From: JAAYGT01 sp050252075
GTDB taxonomy: Bacteria > Pseudomonadota > Gammaproteobacteria > Burkholderiales > Burkholderiaceae_B
Length of the DNA stretch: 45,750 nucleotides
Assembly (NCBI GenBank): GCA_050252075.1
Contig: JBFWLP010000015.1
Span: forward strand, 1 to 45,750
Direction of reading: 5' to 3'
Each line of letters opens with the position of its first letter. The stretch's first letter is position 1. Position numbers and translations under genes: made by a program. This document shows positions 1 through 8,376 of this stretch, in pieces. Below the pieces are notes generated by a model, which was not told the origin of the DNA, did not search any database, and was given only the letters and a program-made list of their open reading frames with translations.

Positions 1-809
1 GACTGCACCTGGGCCACCACGGGGTAGTTTGCATAAACAACTTCTTCAAGATTGTTGCGACCGAAAAATGGTAAACCACCCTGATCGCCGCTATTTGAAG
101 CGCCGTTTTCTGCAACCTTAGCCTTGCTCGCCGCCACAGAACCTGCTTGAATACAGGCGGTTGGGGTAAAGCGAAACTCAGCATCGGCTGGCTTACTGCG
201 TTTTTGCCAATCAGCAAAGACCGTTATTATTACTGGCTTTTCATTGCGTGTCAAGTTTGGATCCTGAAAGATCCCTGCCGTCGGCACCGAGGCATGTGGC
301 TGCACCACAACATACCCACGGTCGGGCAAGGCCACCGGGCTGAGCCGGTCGCCAATACCCTGGGCAAATGCCGACTCGCCAAAGACAAATACCGGAACAT
401 CGGCACCCAGCGATGCCCCCAGACGCATCAACTGCGACCGGGTGAGCCCGGTACCCCACAAACGATTCAGCGCGATCAGTGTGGTTGCGGCATCGCTGGA
501 ACCCCCACCCAGACCGCCACCGGCGGGAATCTGCTTGCGACAGCGAATCTGGGCTCCGGAACGCGTGCCGGTTGCCTGTTGCAGGGCGCGGGCGGCGCGG
601 ACGACCAGGTCGTCGTCATGCGGCAAACCCGGCAGGCTTTCCCCTTCACGCACCACCTTGCCGTCACGGCGAACATCGAAACTGAGCGAATCGCAAAGAT
701 CAATAAACCGGAAAACCGTCTGCAAGTCGTGGTAACCGTCGGCACGACGACCAATGACATGCAGGAAAAGATTGATCTTGGCCGGAGCCGGGACATCGTA
801 AAGCGCCAT
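1..809 (-). CDS. ispE: 4-diphosphocytidyl-2-C-methyl-D-erythritol kinase, 3' end outside the window
   Basis: GHMP-family kinase of the MEP isoprenoid pathway; it phosphorylates the 2-hydroxyl of CDP-methylerythritol with ATP in the cytoplasm. The open frame starts at an ATG (809-807) and reads MALYDVPAPAKINLFLHV, the typical IspE N-terminus with the PAPAKINL substrate-binding segment. The GHMP ATP-binding glycine-rich motif PAGGGLGGGSSDAA is encoded at about 490-530. Near the left edge the frame reads GRNNLEEVV, matching the conserved GRNDLE block of the family. 269 codons are visible without a stop, so only a short C-terminus is missing. It follows lolB by five bases and is probably cotranscribed with it and with the TPR gene, an arrangement common in betaproteobacteria. 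The segment between the GHMP body and GRNNLE looks a little long and polar. Confidence 0.93.
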   Translation of the reverse strand, partial: MALYDVPAPAKINLFLHVIGRRADGYHDLQTVFRFIDLCDSLSFDVRRDGKVVREGESLPGLPHDDDLVVRAARALQQATGTRSGAQIRCRKQIPAGGGLGGGSSDAATTLIALNRLWGTGLTRSQLMRLGASLGADVPVFVFGESAFAQGIGDRLSPVALPDRGYVVVQPHASVPTAGIFQDPNLTRNEKPVIITVFADWQKRSKPADAEFRFTPTACIQAGSVAASKAKVAENGASNSGDQGGLPFFGRNNLEEVVYANYPVVAQVQ

Positions 810-814
810 GATCA

Positions 815-1399
815 CTAGGCATCGACCACCAGACGCACGCTGATGGAGCGCTGCGACTCGTTGCGGTTCATGCGCAGCAACAAGGGCCCTTGTGCGTCGT
901 AGCGCGACAACTGCACCAGCCAGCCGTTCTGCTCGAAATAGGTAAAGCGCCCCTGCGGGTCGCGCTGCGCATGGCTGACACCCTGGGGGGCCGCTTCGCC
1001 ACGCAGCCAGTAACGCAAACCGCCCACCGGCATGGGCGAGCCCAGTACCTGTTCGATGAGCGCATCCGCCGAAGGCGCCGACTGCTGCGAACCATCGGCG
1101 CGCACCAGCAAGGCACTACCCGGCTGCACAGTGACACGCGCCAGCGTTGTGCCCATAGGATTGGCCAGATCCAGCGTGAGCTGCCGACCGGTATCCTGCC
1201 AGGCAAAGCCCCCCTGGACGGCCTCTTGCTTGCCGCCGGAATAATCAACGCTTACCGCAAAACGACCGGTGCGGTTCAACAACGCGGACTGCTCTCCGGA
1301 AAGTATCCTTGCGGGACTGGCGCAGCCCCCCAGCACGGCCAGGCCGGCCACGGCAAGCAGGCGGCGGCGCGACGACGAAAATGAAGGGCTACGGGTCAT
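815..1399 (-). CDS. lolB: Outer-membrane lipoprotein localisation protein LolB
   Basis: Predicted LolB, the outer-membrane lipoprotein that accepts lipoproteins from LolA and inserts them into the outer membrane. The 194-residue product begins with a basic stretch and a hydrophobic segment ending in the lipobox LGGC (cysteine about residue 26), so it should itself be lipidated. The body has the LolB-like pattern RTGRFAVSVDYSGGKQ, then a GFAWQ stretch, then LTLDLANPMGTTLARV, consistent with a beta-sandwich. The length fits the family. The start codon overlaps the stop of the upstream TPR gene as ATGA, indicating translational coupling, and ispE follows directly. The order TPR-lolB-ispE supports the call. 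The sequence is divergent, as is usual for LolB, so position adds weight. Confidence 0.88.
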   Translation of the reverse strand: MTRSPSFSSSRRRLLAVAGLAVLGGCASPARILSGEQSALLNRTGRFAVSVDYSGGKQEAVQGGFAWQDTGRQLTLDLANPMGTTLARVTVQPGSALLVRADGSQQSAPSADALIEQVLGSPMPVGGLRYWLRGEAAPQGVSHAQRDPQGRFTYFEQNGWLVQLSRYDAQGPLLLRMNRNESQRSISVRLVVDA

Positions 1400-3165
1400 G
1401 GCAAGGTTACCCCGAACCGCTGCAAGGTGCGCATAAGGGCGGGATTGTCAGCTTCGAGCCGGCGCCCTTCCTGCCAGATCCGGCGCGCTTCGTCCTGGCG
1501 CCCCATGGCCCAAAGCACTTCGCCCAGATGCGCAGCGACCTCGGCCGCCGGAAGCTGCCGGAAGGAACGCTCAAGGTATTCCAGCGCCGCCTGATAATCT
1601 TTGACCCGATAAAAGTACCAGCCCACACTGTCCTGAATATACGGATTTTCCGGATCCAGCTCGATCGCCTGCTCCAGCAGTTCGCGGGCCTCGTCCAGAT
1701 TGCGGTTCTGGTCGGCGAACGTATAGCCGAGCGCATTGTAGGCATTGGCGTTGTCGGGATCCAGATCGATGACTTCACGCATCAGGCTTTCGAAGTCGTC
1801 GGTGCGCCCCTGCCGCTCGTACAGCATGGCAAGGTCGTATTTGATTTCCGGGGTTTCCGGAATTTCCTGGTTGGCCCTTACCAGAACATCGATGGCGTCG
1901 TCGGTACGCCCCGCATCGCGAAAAATGGAAGCCAGGGTCAAAGCCACCACGGAACGCTCCCGGTCATTTTGTGGCTTCAGCTTGTCGAGCGTGGCACGCG
2001 CCAGGGCAAGGTCGCCCATACGTGACTGCAGCACCGCCTTGTGCACTTGCGCCTGAAATGCAAGCGCCGGGTCATCGATCAGGTCGAGCTGGCCGATAGC
2101 CTGTGCCAGCTTGCCCTGCTTCTCGGCAATCTGAACCAGCATCAAACGGGCATCCGACGCATTGCCCAGCGCATTGCTGGCACGGTCATCCATAGACTGG
2201 CGGCGCTGGCTCTGAACCTGAATATATTCCTTGAGCAGTGCTTCGGCTTGCGCGTAATCTTCGGCACGCATGCGCACTTCCGCTTCGGTGTAGAGCAAAT
2301 CGAAATCTTCGGGCGCCTGCCGGCGCATCCGGGCGACCTGATCCAGCGCTTGCGAATAATCCTTGCGCAGCACCAGGCGGTTCACAAGCATCAGCTGCAA
2401 CTGGCGACTGCCTTTGTGCTTTGCCAGAAACGCGCGGGTATCCGCCAATGCGCGATCGGGATTGACCTTCAGACCGTATTCCAGAATGCGCTGGGCAGCG
2501 GCATCGGACGACGGCTCGATCACCTGGGCCTTCCTGGCCTCGGCCAGGGCGCGTTCAGGCAACTGCGCCGCCCAGGCCGCGTCGGCCAACGCCAGATGGG
2601 TAAGAGCCAGCTTGCGCACTTCGGGGCCCAGGGCCTTTTCCAGAACCTCAAGCGCCAGCTTTTTGTCCTGCATCTTGCTCACGATAATAGACGCCTGGGC
2701 AACCGCCTGTTCTTTGTCGGTGGCTTTTTCAATGCGTGCGCGAAGCGCCGAGGCCAAACCGGCGGTCTCGCCGCTGGAGGCGGAAAGCGCCAGCGACGAT
2801 GCCACGGCCTCGGGATCCTTGGGCGCCAGCAATACCCACTCACGCGCCGCAGCCAGCGCACGCGGCATATTGCGTTCGGCCATGGCGAACTGGAATGCCC
2901 GCTTGGCCAGACGAGGATCCGACGTTTCACGCGCCAGATCGAGCGCCGTCTGGGCGGCAACATCGTACTGGCCCCGGGTGGCCGCGATCTCGGCGACCAG
3001 AATACGGTAAAGCGTCTCGGCGCTCAGTCGCACGACCGGAAGCTCACCCGCCCGCAACTGTATATGTTCAAAGGCGTCGGGCGGCTGCACCGCCTGCGCC
3101 TGGGCCGAGGGCGACGCGAGCACAGGACAGGCAAAAGCCAGCAAAGAAGCAAATAGACGTTTCAT
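1396..3165 (-). CDS. Secreted tetratricopeptide-repeat protein
   Basis: 589-residue protein with an N-terminal signal peptide (hydrophobic residues 5-17, cleavage likely after the SAQAQA region, about residue 24), so it should act in the periplasm or at the envelope. The rest is helical and rich in alanine and leucine, with degenerate TPR units throughout. The clearest repeats lie at about residues 430-540, with ALGYTFADQNRNLDEARELL followed by a unit containing SVGWYFYRVKDYQAALEYL. TPR arrays are protein-protein scaffolds; no catalytic motif is visible. It overlaps lolB by four bases and heads the lolB-ispE operon, which suggests an envelope-assembly role, but the client is unknown. No strong Shine-Dalgarno precedes the ATG at 3165. 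Confidence 0.85.
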   Translation of the reverse strand: MKRLFASLLAFACPVLASPSAQAQAVQPPDAFEHIQLRAGELPVVRLSAETLYRILVAEIAATRGQYDVAAQTALDLARETSDPRLAKRAFQFAMAERNMPRALAAAREWVLLAPKDPEAVASSLALSASSGETAGLASALRARIEKATDKEQAVAQASIIVSKMQDKKLALEVLEKALGPEVRKLALTHLALADAAWAAQLPERALAEARKAQVIEPSSDAAAQRILEYGLKVNPDRALADTRAFLAKHKGSRQLQLMLVNRLVLRKDYSQALDQVARMRRQAPEDFDLLYTEAEVRMRAEDYAQAEALLKEYIQVQSQRRQSMDDRASNALGNASDARLMLVQIAEKQGKLAQAIGQLDLIDDPALAFQAQVHKAVLQSRMGDLALARATLDKLKPQNDRERSVVALTLASIFRDAGRTDDAIDVLVRANQEIPETPEIKYDLAMLYERQGRTDDFESLMREVIDLDPDNANAYNALGYTFADQNRNLDEARELLEQAIELDPENPYIQDSVGWYFYRVKDYQAALEYLERSFRQLPAAEVAAHLGEVLWAMGRQDEARRIWQEGRRLEADNPALMRTLQRFGVTLP

Positions 3166-3249
3166 TGAGCCAAATATCCGAAACCTACCCGAGCCCAGCG
3201 GCTGGTGGCAAAATTAGGGGGTCAGAGTAAAGGATGTTAGCACCCTCGT
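3166..3249. promoter_or_regulatory. Divergent promoter region between the TPR operon and mutM
   Basis: This 84-base spacer must hold promoters for both divergent units. On the minus strand TTGCCA, an 18-base gap and TAGGTT give a weak sigma-70 match for the TPR-lolB-ispE operon. No convincing pair was found for mutM, and no operator or terminator was recognised. Confidence 0.35.
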
Positions 3250-4077
3250 ATGCCTGAATTGCCTGAAGTGGAAACCACGCGTCGCGGAATTGCGACGGTC
3301 ATGCCCGGCAAAGCGCTTCGCCGCTTTATTGTGCACGAAACCCGACTGCGCTGGCCGGTCAGCACAGCCACGGAACACGCCATTATGGGGCAACCCGTGC
3401 TCGACTGCGCCAGACGCGGCAAGTACCTGCTCATCCAGTACCCGGCGGGAACCCAGATCGTTCACTTGGGAATGTCCGGATCACTGCGACGCGTTCCCCT
3501 GGACGAACCCCGACGCAAACACGACCATGCCGAATGGCTGTTCGACGACGCCCGTTTTTTGTATCACGACCCGCGACGATTCGGCGCCATTTTGTGGCAC
3601 CCCGCCACCGACGGTCCCGTGGCGGGCCACCCCTTGCTCGCCAATCTGGGGGTGGAGCCGTTCGACCCCGCTTTTACGCCGGCCCATCTGCACGGGCAGT
3701 TCAAGGGTAAATCCATGGCGGTCAAGCAAGCATTGCTGGCGGGGACGGCGGTGGTGGGCGTGGGCAACATTTATGCGTCTGAAGCTTTGTTCACGGCGCG
3801 CATCAAGCCCACCGCCGCGGCGGGAAGCCTGTCGCTGCGGCGGTGCACCGCCCTGCATCAGGCCATACGCGACACCTTGTCGCAAGCCCTGGAATCAGGA
3901 GGCAGCACCTTGCGCGACTATGTGAACTCCACGGGTGAGCCCGGAGCCTACTTTACGCTTCACGCCGCCGTTTACGAAAAAGCCGGCCAGCCTTGCAAAC
4001 GGTGCAACAGCAAGATCAGGAGGATTGTGCAGGGGCAACGCGCCACCTATTACTGTCCGCGCTGCCAGGCTCGATAA
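3250..4077 (+). CDS. mutM: Formamidopyrimidine-DNA glycosylase (Fpg/MutM)
   Basis: Bifunctional base-excision repair enzyme that removes 8-oxoguanine and formamidopyrimidines and cleaves the abasic site by beta,delta-elimination. The N-terminus MPELPEVETTRRG supplies the catalytic Pro2 and Glu3 and fixes the start, since any other start would destroy the active site. The GKYLL block carries the conserved beta-hairpin lysine, and the central helix-two-turn-helix region contains VGVGNIYASEALF. The C-terminal zinc finger has four cysteines in the pattern CKRC...CPRC at about residues 249-272. The length of 275 residues is normal. It faces away from the TPR-lolB-ispE operon, and the next gene downstream has its own promoter. 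Confidence 0.97.
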   Translation: MPELPEVETTRRGIATVMPGKALRRFIVHETRLRWPVSTATEHAIMGQPVLDCARRGKYLLIQYPAGTQIVHLGMSGSLRRVPLDEPRRKHDHAEWLFDDARFLYHDPRRFGAILWHPATDGPVAGHPLLANLGVEPFDPAFTPAHLHGQFKGKSMAVKQALLAGTAVVGVGNIYASEALFTARIKPTAAAGSLSLRRCTALHQAIRDTLSQALESGGSTLRDYVNSTGEPGAYFTLHAAVYEKAGQPCKRCNSKIRRIVQGQRATYYCPRCQAR

Positions 4078-4105
4078 GCCATAAAATTCGCTATTAACAA
4101 ACACA

Positions 4106-4134
4106 TTGAACATAAACAAATGTTCCGCTATAGT
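4106..4134 (+). promoter_or_regulatory. Sigma-70 promoter with inverted-repeat operator for the aromatic operon
   Basis: TTGAAC (4106-4111) and TATAGT (4129-4134) are separated by exactly 17 bases. The inverted repeat GAACAT-AAACAA-ATGTTC (4108-4125) covers the second half of the -35 and most of the spacer, so a dimeric repressor bound there would block RNA polymerase. No regulator gene lies in the neighbouring sequence, so its identity is open; IclR- or MarR-type regulators are usual for such pathways. The promoter starts about 25 bases before the first gene of the operon. Confidence 0.6.
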
Positions 4135-4157
4135 CACGCCTTAACCAGGAGATGCCC

Positions 4158-5114
4158 ATGAGCAAACAATTCGCTTCCCACGCCGATCTGGACGACAAGG
4201 TGGCGTCGTTCGAGAAACTATCGGACAACGCCTACGCCTACACGGCAGAGGGCGACCCGAACACCGGGGTGATCATCGGCGACGATGCAGTCATGGTTAT
4301 TGATACTCAGGCCACGCCGGTCATGGCACAAGATGTCATCCGCCGTATCCGGCAGGTGACGGACAAACCCGTCAAGTACATTCTGCTTTCGCACTATCAC
4401 GCCGTGCGTGTTTTCGGGGCGTCGGCCTACCAGGCACAGGAAATCATTGCCAGCCGCGACACCTACGACCTGATTGTCGAGCGCGGCGAGCAGGACAAGG
4501 CCAGCGAAATCGGGCGGTTTCCCCGCCTGTTTCGCAACGTCGAGTCCATTCCGCCAGGCCTGACGTGGCCCACCATCACGTTCGATGGCGAAATGACCGT
4601 GAACCTGGGCAATCTTGAAGTGCATATCATGCAGGTCGGGCGGGGTCACACCAAAGGCGACACCATTGCCTGGCTGCCCGAGCAGCGCATTCTGTTTGCC
4701 GGCGATCTGGTCGAATACCAGTCCACCCCGTATGCCGGGGATTGCTATTTCCGCGAGTGGCCGCACACTCTGGATACGCTGGCGGAATTCAACGCCGAAA
4801 AAATGGTGCCCGGCCGCGGTCCGGCATTGAAATCGGCCGACGAAGTGAAAAAAGGGCTGGCCGGCACGCGGGGCTTTCTGACCGACCTGTACAGCAACGT
4901 GCTCAAAGGCGTGGCCGACGGGAAAGACCTGAAAACCATTTACCGGGAAACCTACGACTTCATGAAGCCGCGTTACGCCGACTGGGTCATTTTTGATCAC
5001 TGCATGCCGTTCGACGTTTCCCGCGCCTACGACGAAGCCACGGGCCACGACGACCCGCGCATCTGGACGGCCGAGCGCGACATTGAAATGTGGAAGCAAC
5101 TGGAAGGGCAGTAG
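4158..5114 (+). CDS. Metallo-beta-lactamase-fold protein with only one intact metal site
   Basis: 318-residue MBL-fold protein, first gene of the homogentisate operon. The start at 4158 is preferred over the ATG at 4152 because AGGAG (4147-4151) lies six bases upstream of it. The usual HxHxDH motif reads SHYHAVR (residues 78-84): His79 and His81 are kept, while the Asp and His positions are Val83 and Arg84. The later ligands GHT (His164) and GD (Asp183) are present, and the last histidine position reads PGRGP (Arg220). So first-metal-site residues are retained while the residues particular to the second are replaced. Function is unknown; hydrolysis of an intermediate of 3-hydroxyphenylacetate or homogentisate breakdown, or of a thioester, is possible. 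It precedes the FAD hydroxylase by 45 bases. Confidence 0.85.
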   Translation: MSKQFASHADLDDKVASFEKLSDNAYAYTAEGDPNTGVIIGDDAVMVIDTQATPVMAQDVIRRIRQVTDKPVKYILLSHYHAVRVFGASAYQAQEIIASRDTYDLIVERGEQDKASEIGRFPRLFRNVESIPPGLTWPTITFDGEMTVNLGNLEVHIMQVGRGHTKGDTIAWLPEQRILFAGDLVEYQSTPYAGDCYFREWPHTLDTLAEFNAEKMVPGRGPALKSADEVKKGLAGTRGFLTDLYSNVLKGVADGKDLKTIYRETYDFMKPRYADWVIFDHCMPFDVSRAYDEATGHDDPRIWTAERDIEMWKQLEGQ

Positions 5115-5159
5115 CACGCGGGCTTGCCGCCACGCCACCCATTGGAAAAGGTCATTCCC

Positions 5160-6821
5160 GTGCGCTCAACCGATTATCAGGCCGTCACGTTTCCGCCCAC
5201 CCCCCGTCCCGACGGCGCGCGCCGGCATGCCGTCACCATCGTGGGCGCGGGCCCGGTCGGGCTTTCGCTGGCCATCGACCTTGCGCAACGCGGACTGCCT
5301 GTGGTGGTGCTGGACGACGACAACCGGCTTTCCACCGGCTCACGGGCCATCTGCTTTGCCAAACGCACCCTGGACATCTGGGATCGCTTGCATGTGGGCG
5401 AGGCCATGATGGACAAAGGCGTTTCCTGGAATGTCGGGCGTCTTTTTTTTCGCGACGCCGAGGTCTGGTCGTTCAACCTGCTGCCCCAGCCCGGCCATCG
5501 ACGCCCCGCGTTCATCAACCTTCAGCAGTACTACGCCGAAGGCTACCTTACCGATGCCGCCCTGGCCCATCCGCTGATTGATCTGCGCTGGAACCACAAG
5601 GTTGTAGGGCTGCAGTCGGGCGACGACGGCGTGGACGTCTCGGTGGACACCCCCGACGGCCCCTACGAGCTGCGTACCGGCTGGCTGCTTTGCTGCGACG
5701 GCTCGCGATCACCCACCCGCAAGATGCTGGGCCTGGAAACCCGCGGCAAAGTCTTTCGCGACCGCTTTTTAATTGCCGATGTCAAAATGCAGGCCCATTT
5801 TCCAACCGAGCGATGGTTCTGGTTCGATCCGCCTTTTCACAGGAATCAATCAGTACTGCTGCACCGCCAGCCTGACAATGTGTGGCGGATCGATTTTCAG
5901 CTGGGATGGGACGCCGACCCCACCGAGGAAGTAAAACCCGAAAACGTCGTGCCGCGCATTCAGGCGCTGCTGGGCGACGACGTAAACTTCGATCTGGAAT
6001 GGGTCAGCGTCTACACCTTCGCATGCGAACGCATGGAAAAATTCCGGCACGGGCGCGTGCTGTTCGCCGGCGATGCTGCGCATCGCGTGTCCCCTTTCGG
6101 TGCGCGCGGCGCGAACAGCGGCATTCAGGATGCCGATAACCTGGCATGGAAACTGGCCCAGGTGCTCCAGAATGGCGCCCCCGACAGCCTTATGGACACC
6201 TACGGGCAGGAACGGGAACGCGCAGCCGATGAAAACATCCTGAACTCCACGCGCTCGACCGATTTCATTACACCGAAAAGCGAAATCAGCCTGCTGTTTC
6301 GCAACACCGTGCTGAACCTGGCGCGTCGCTTCGAGTTCGCGCGGCCGCTGGTCAACAGCGGGCGGCTGTCTTTACCCACGTTCTATACCGACTCACGGCT
6401 GAACACAAAAGACACCGACTCCTTCCATGCCGCCTTGCCATTGGGTGCGGTTGCTCCGGATGGCCCCGTACAGCAGAACGGGCAGCCGGGATGGTGGCTG
6501 CAGCAACTGGACGGCCGCTTCGTCCTGGCCATTTTCTGCACCATCGGCTTGCCGGCGCCCGACATACTGGCATCGATGAAAGCAACGGTTGGAAACCTGG
6601 GCCGTGTGGTGTTGGTGCTGTCGCCCGGGCTGGCCGGCCACGCCCCTGCCGATACCCCCGCCGTGGTGGATATCGACGGGCTTCTGGCCCAGCGCTACGA
6701 TGCCGCTGACGGTACAACCTACCTCATTCGACCCGATCAACACATTGCGGCGCGCCGGCGGCATCCCGATGCGGCCGGCATGGGCGACGCCCTGGAACGC
6801 GCCTGCGGAAAAAGGCTGTGA
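5160..6821 (+). CDS. mhaA: FAD-dependent aromatic hydroxylase, probable large subunit of 3-hydroxyphenylacetate 6-hydroxylase
   Basis: Class A flavoprotein monooxygenase of the PHBH/MhpA family. The GTG at 5160 is chosen because AAGG (5148-5151) lies eight bases upstream; a TTG at 5124 is in frame but lacks such a site. The product is 553 residues. The dinucleotide fold motif VGAGPVGLSLA is near residue 26 and the second FAD motif GRVLFAGDAAHRVSPFGARG near residue 300; the C-terminal third has the thioredoxin-like shape of MhpA-type enzymes. In Pseudomonas putida a flavoprotein of about 63 kDa (MhaA) works with a very small partner (MhaB) to turn 3-hydroxyphenylacetate into homogentisate. Here the next gene is a 75-residue protein and the following two consume homogentisate, so the same role is inferred. 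A MhpA-like substrate is the alternative. Confidence 0.75.
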   Translation: MRSTDYQAVTFPPTPRPDGARRHAVTIVGAGPVGLSLAIDLAQRGLPVVVLDDDNRLSTGSRAICFAKRTLDIWDRLHVGEAMMDKGVSWNVGRLFFRDAEVWSFNLLPQPGHRRPAFINLQQYYAEGYLTDAALAHPLIDLRWNHKVVGLQSGDDGVDVSVDTPDGPYELRTGWLLCCDGSRSPTRKMLGLETRGKVFRDRFLIADVKMQAHFPTERWFWFDPPFHRNQSVLLHRQPDNVWRIDFQLGWDADPTEEVKPENVVPRIQALLGDDVNFDLEWVSVYTFACERMEKFRHGRVLFAGDAAHRVSPFGARGANSGIQDADNLAWKLAQVLQNGAPDSLMDTYGQERERAADENILNSTRSTDFITPKSEISLLFRNTVLNLARRFEFARPLVNSGRLSLPTFYTDSRLNTKDTDSFHAALPLGAVAPDGPVQQNGQPGWWLQQLDGRFVLAIFCTIGLPAPDILASMKATVGNLGRVVLVLSPGLAGHAPADTPAVVDIDGLLAQRYDAADGTTYLIRPDQHIAARRRHPDAAGMGDALERACGKRL

Positions 6822-6829
6822 GGCTGCCG

Positions 6830-7057
6830 ATGAACACTTTGACCACCCGCCCCAATATTGCATCGCCCGACGATTTCTACGAACGTCTCATTCAGTCGCA
6901 TACCGGCCTGAGCACGGAACAAAGCCATGCCATGAATGCTGCGCTGGTACTTCTTCTGTCCAACCATATCGGTGATTCAGCCGTTCTTGACCAGGCACTG
7001 CAACACGCCCGTGACAGCGTGGTGGCGCCGGCCGGAACCGACGCCACACCAGGATGA
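6830..7057 (+). CDS. mhaB: Small DUF2783 protein, probable coupling component of the hydroxylase
   Basis: 75-residue acidic, mostly helical protein of the DUF2783 type, reading MNTLTTRPNIASPDDFYERL at its start. The start at 6830 is set by GAGG (6820-6823), six bases upstream. The site overlaps the TGA of the hydroxylase gene, so the two are likely translationally coupled. There is no signal peptide, membrane segment or metal motif. Its position directly behind a PHBH-type flavoprotein and before hmgA matches the MhaAB system described in Pseudomonas putida, in which a small protein is required for productive 3-hydroxyphenylacetate hydroxylation. The identification as MhaB rests on size and position, not on a catalytic signature. 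Confidence 0.7.
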   Translation: MNTLTTRPNIASPDDFYERLIQSHTGLSTEQSHAMNAALVLLLSNHIGDSAVLDQALQHARDSVVAPAGTDATPG

Positions 7058-7064
7058 CCACCCC

Positions 7065-8357
7065 ATGAGCTCACTGAATTATCTTCCCGGTTTCGGGAAT
7101 TATTGCGCCACCGAAGCCGTGCCCGGTGCCTTGCCCGAAGGCCGTAACTCACCCCAGCAATGCCCGCACGGCCTGTACGCGGAACAATTGTCAGGAACGG
7201 CGTTCACGATGAGCCGTGCCGAGAACAGACATTCGTGGCTATACCGTATCCGGCCCACGGCGGCCCAGGGCCCCTTCGCGCCTTACCCCGGCGGCACCGG
7301 CTGGGTTTCCGATTTCGGCGTATCGCCTGTCACGCCCAACCGCCTGCGGTGGAACCCGCAACCTGTGCCCGACGCACCCACCGATTTCGTCGACGGGGTG
7401 CGTACCTGGGCGGGCAACGGAAACTGCAACGATCAAATCGGGGTGGCCATTCATTTATACGCCGTCAACCAGTCCATGCGGCAGCGTGTGTTTTACAACG
7501 CCGACGGTGAACTGCTCTTCGTACCGCAATCGGGTCACCTGCGGCTGGCGACGGAACTGGGCCTGCTGGACATCGAACCCCAGGAAATTGCCGTCATTCC
7601 TCGCGGGGTGCGATTCCGCGTCGAACTGCTCGATGACTCGGCGCGAGGCTACCTGCTGGAGAACTACGGTTCACCGCTGCGTCTGCCCGAACTGGGCCCC
7701 ATTGGATCGAACGGGCTGGCCAACGCGCGTGATTTCCTGACACCCGTCGCCTGGTTCGAAGATATCGATGCTCCCTGCGAGCTCATCGCCAAATTCACCG
7801 GCGGGCTCTGGCATACCGAGCTCGACCATTCCCCACTGGACGTGGTGGCGTGGCACGGCACCCATGCCCCCTGCAAATACGACTTGCGACGCTTCAACAC
7901 AATTGGATCGATCAGTTATGATCATCCCGACCCGAGCATTTTCACTGTACTGACATCGCCGTCAGACACACCGGGAGCGGCCAACCTGGATTTCGCGATC
8001 TTCCCGCCGCGTATCCTGGCCATGGAAAACACCTTCCGGCCGCCATGGTTTCACCGCAATATTGCCGGCGAGTTCATGGGCCTGATTCACGGGGTGTACG
8101 ATGCCAAGGCCGACGGCTTTGCGCCGGGCGGCGCCAGCCTGCACAATTGCATGACACCCCACGGACCCGATGCCCAGACATTCGAAAAAGCCAGCCATGC
8201 CGACTTGAGCAAGGCAGACTATCTGCGCCAGACCATGGCGTTCATGTTCGAGACCCGGCGGGTTATCCGGCCCACGGCGTTGGCCATGGCCTCGGAAACC
8301 CTGCAAACCGGCTACGACGCCGTCTGGAATGGCTTGCGCAAGCACTTTTCTCTTTAG
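7065..8357 (+). CDS. hmgA: Homogentisate 1,2-dioxygenase
   Basis: Fe(II) extradiol-type cupin dioxygenase that opens homogentisate to maleylacetoacetate. The start at 7065 gives 430 residues, the family length, with the characteristic MSSLNYLPGFGN N-terminus; AGGA lies ten bases upstream. Longer in-frame extensions would overlap the preceding small gene and are rejected. The C-terminal region WFHRNIAGEFMGLIHG supplies the iron ligands His330 and Glu336, and TPHGPD supplies His366. It is the fourth gene of the operon driven from 4106, seven bases after the DUF2783 gene. No maleylacetoacetate isomerase gene is found nearby. Confidence 0.97.
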   Translation: MSSLNYLPGFGNYCATEAVPGALPEGRNSPQQCPHGLYAEQLSGTAFTMSRAENRHSWLYRIRPTAAQGPFAPYPGGTGWVSDFGVSPVTPNRLRWNPQPVPDAPTDFVDGVRTWAGNGNCNDQIGVAIHLYAVNQSMRQRVFYNADGELLFVPQSGHLRLATELGLLDIEPQEIAVIPRGVRFRVELLDDSARGYLLENYGSPLRLPELGPIGSNGLANARDFLTPVAWFEDIDAPCELIAKFTGGLWHTELDHSPLDVVAWHGTHAPCKYDLRRFNTIGSISYDHPDPSIFTVLTSPSDTPGAANLDFAIFPPRILAMENTFRPPWFHRNIAGEFMGLIHGVYDAKADGFAPGGASLHNCMTPHGPDAQTFEKASHADLSKADYLRQTMAFMFETRRVIRPTALAMASETLQTGYDAVWNGLRKHFSL

Positions 8358-8376
8358 GCCTGTACGGAACGATCTC

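Noticed and set aside
147..818. Long open frame on the plus strand opposite ispE
   Set aside because: It is an antisense frame of the clear ispE gene, with no domain, signal or ribosome site of its own.
2041..3156. 371-codon open frame on the plus strand opposite the TPR gene
   Set aside because: Biased high-GC codon use opens the reverse frame; the translation is rich in Arg, Gln and His and has no recognisable fold.
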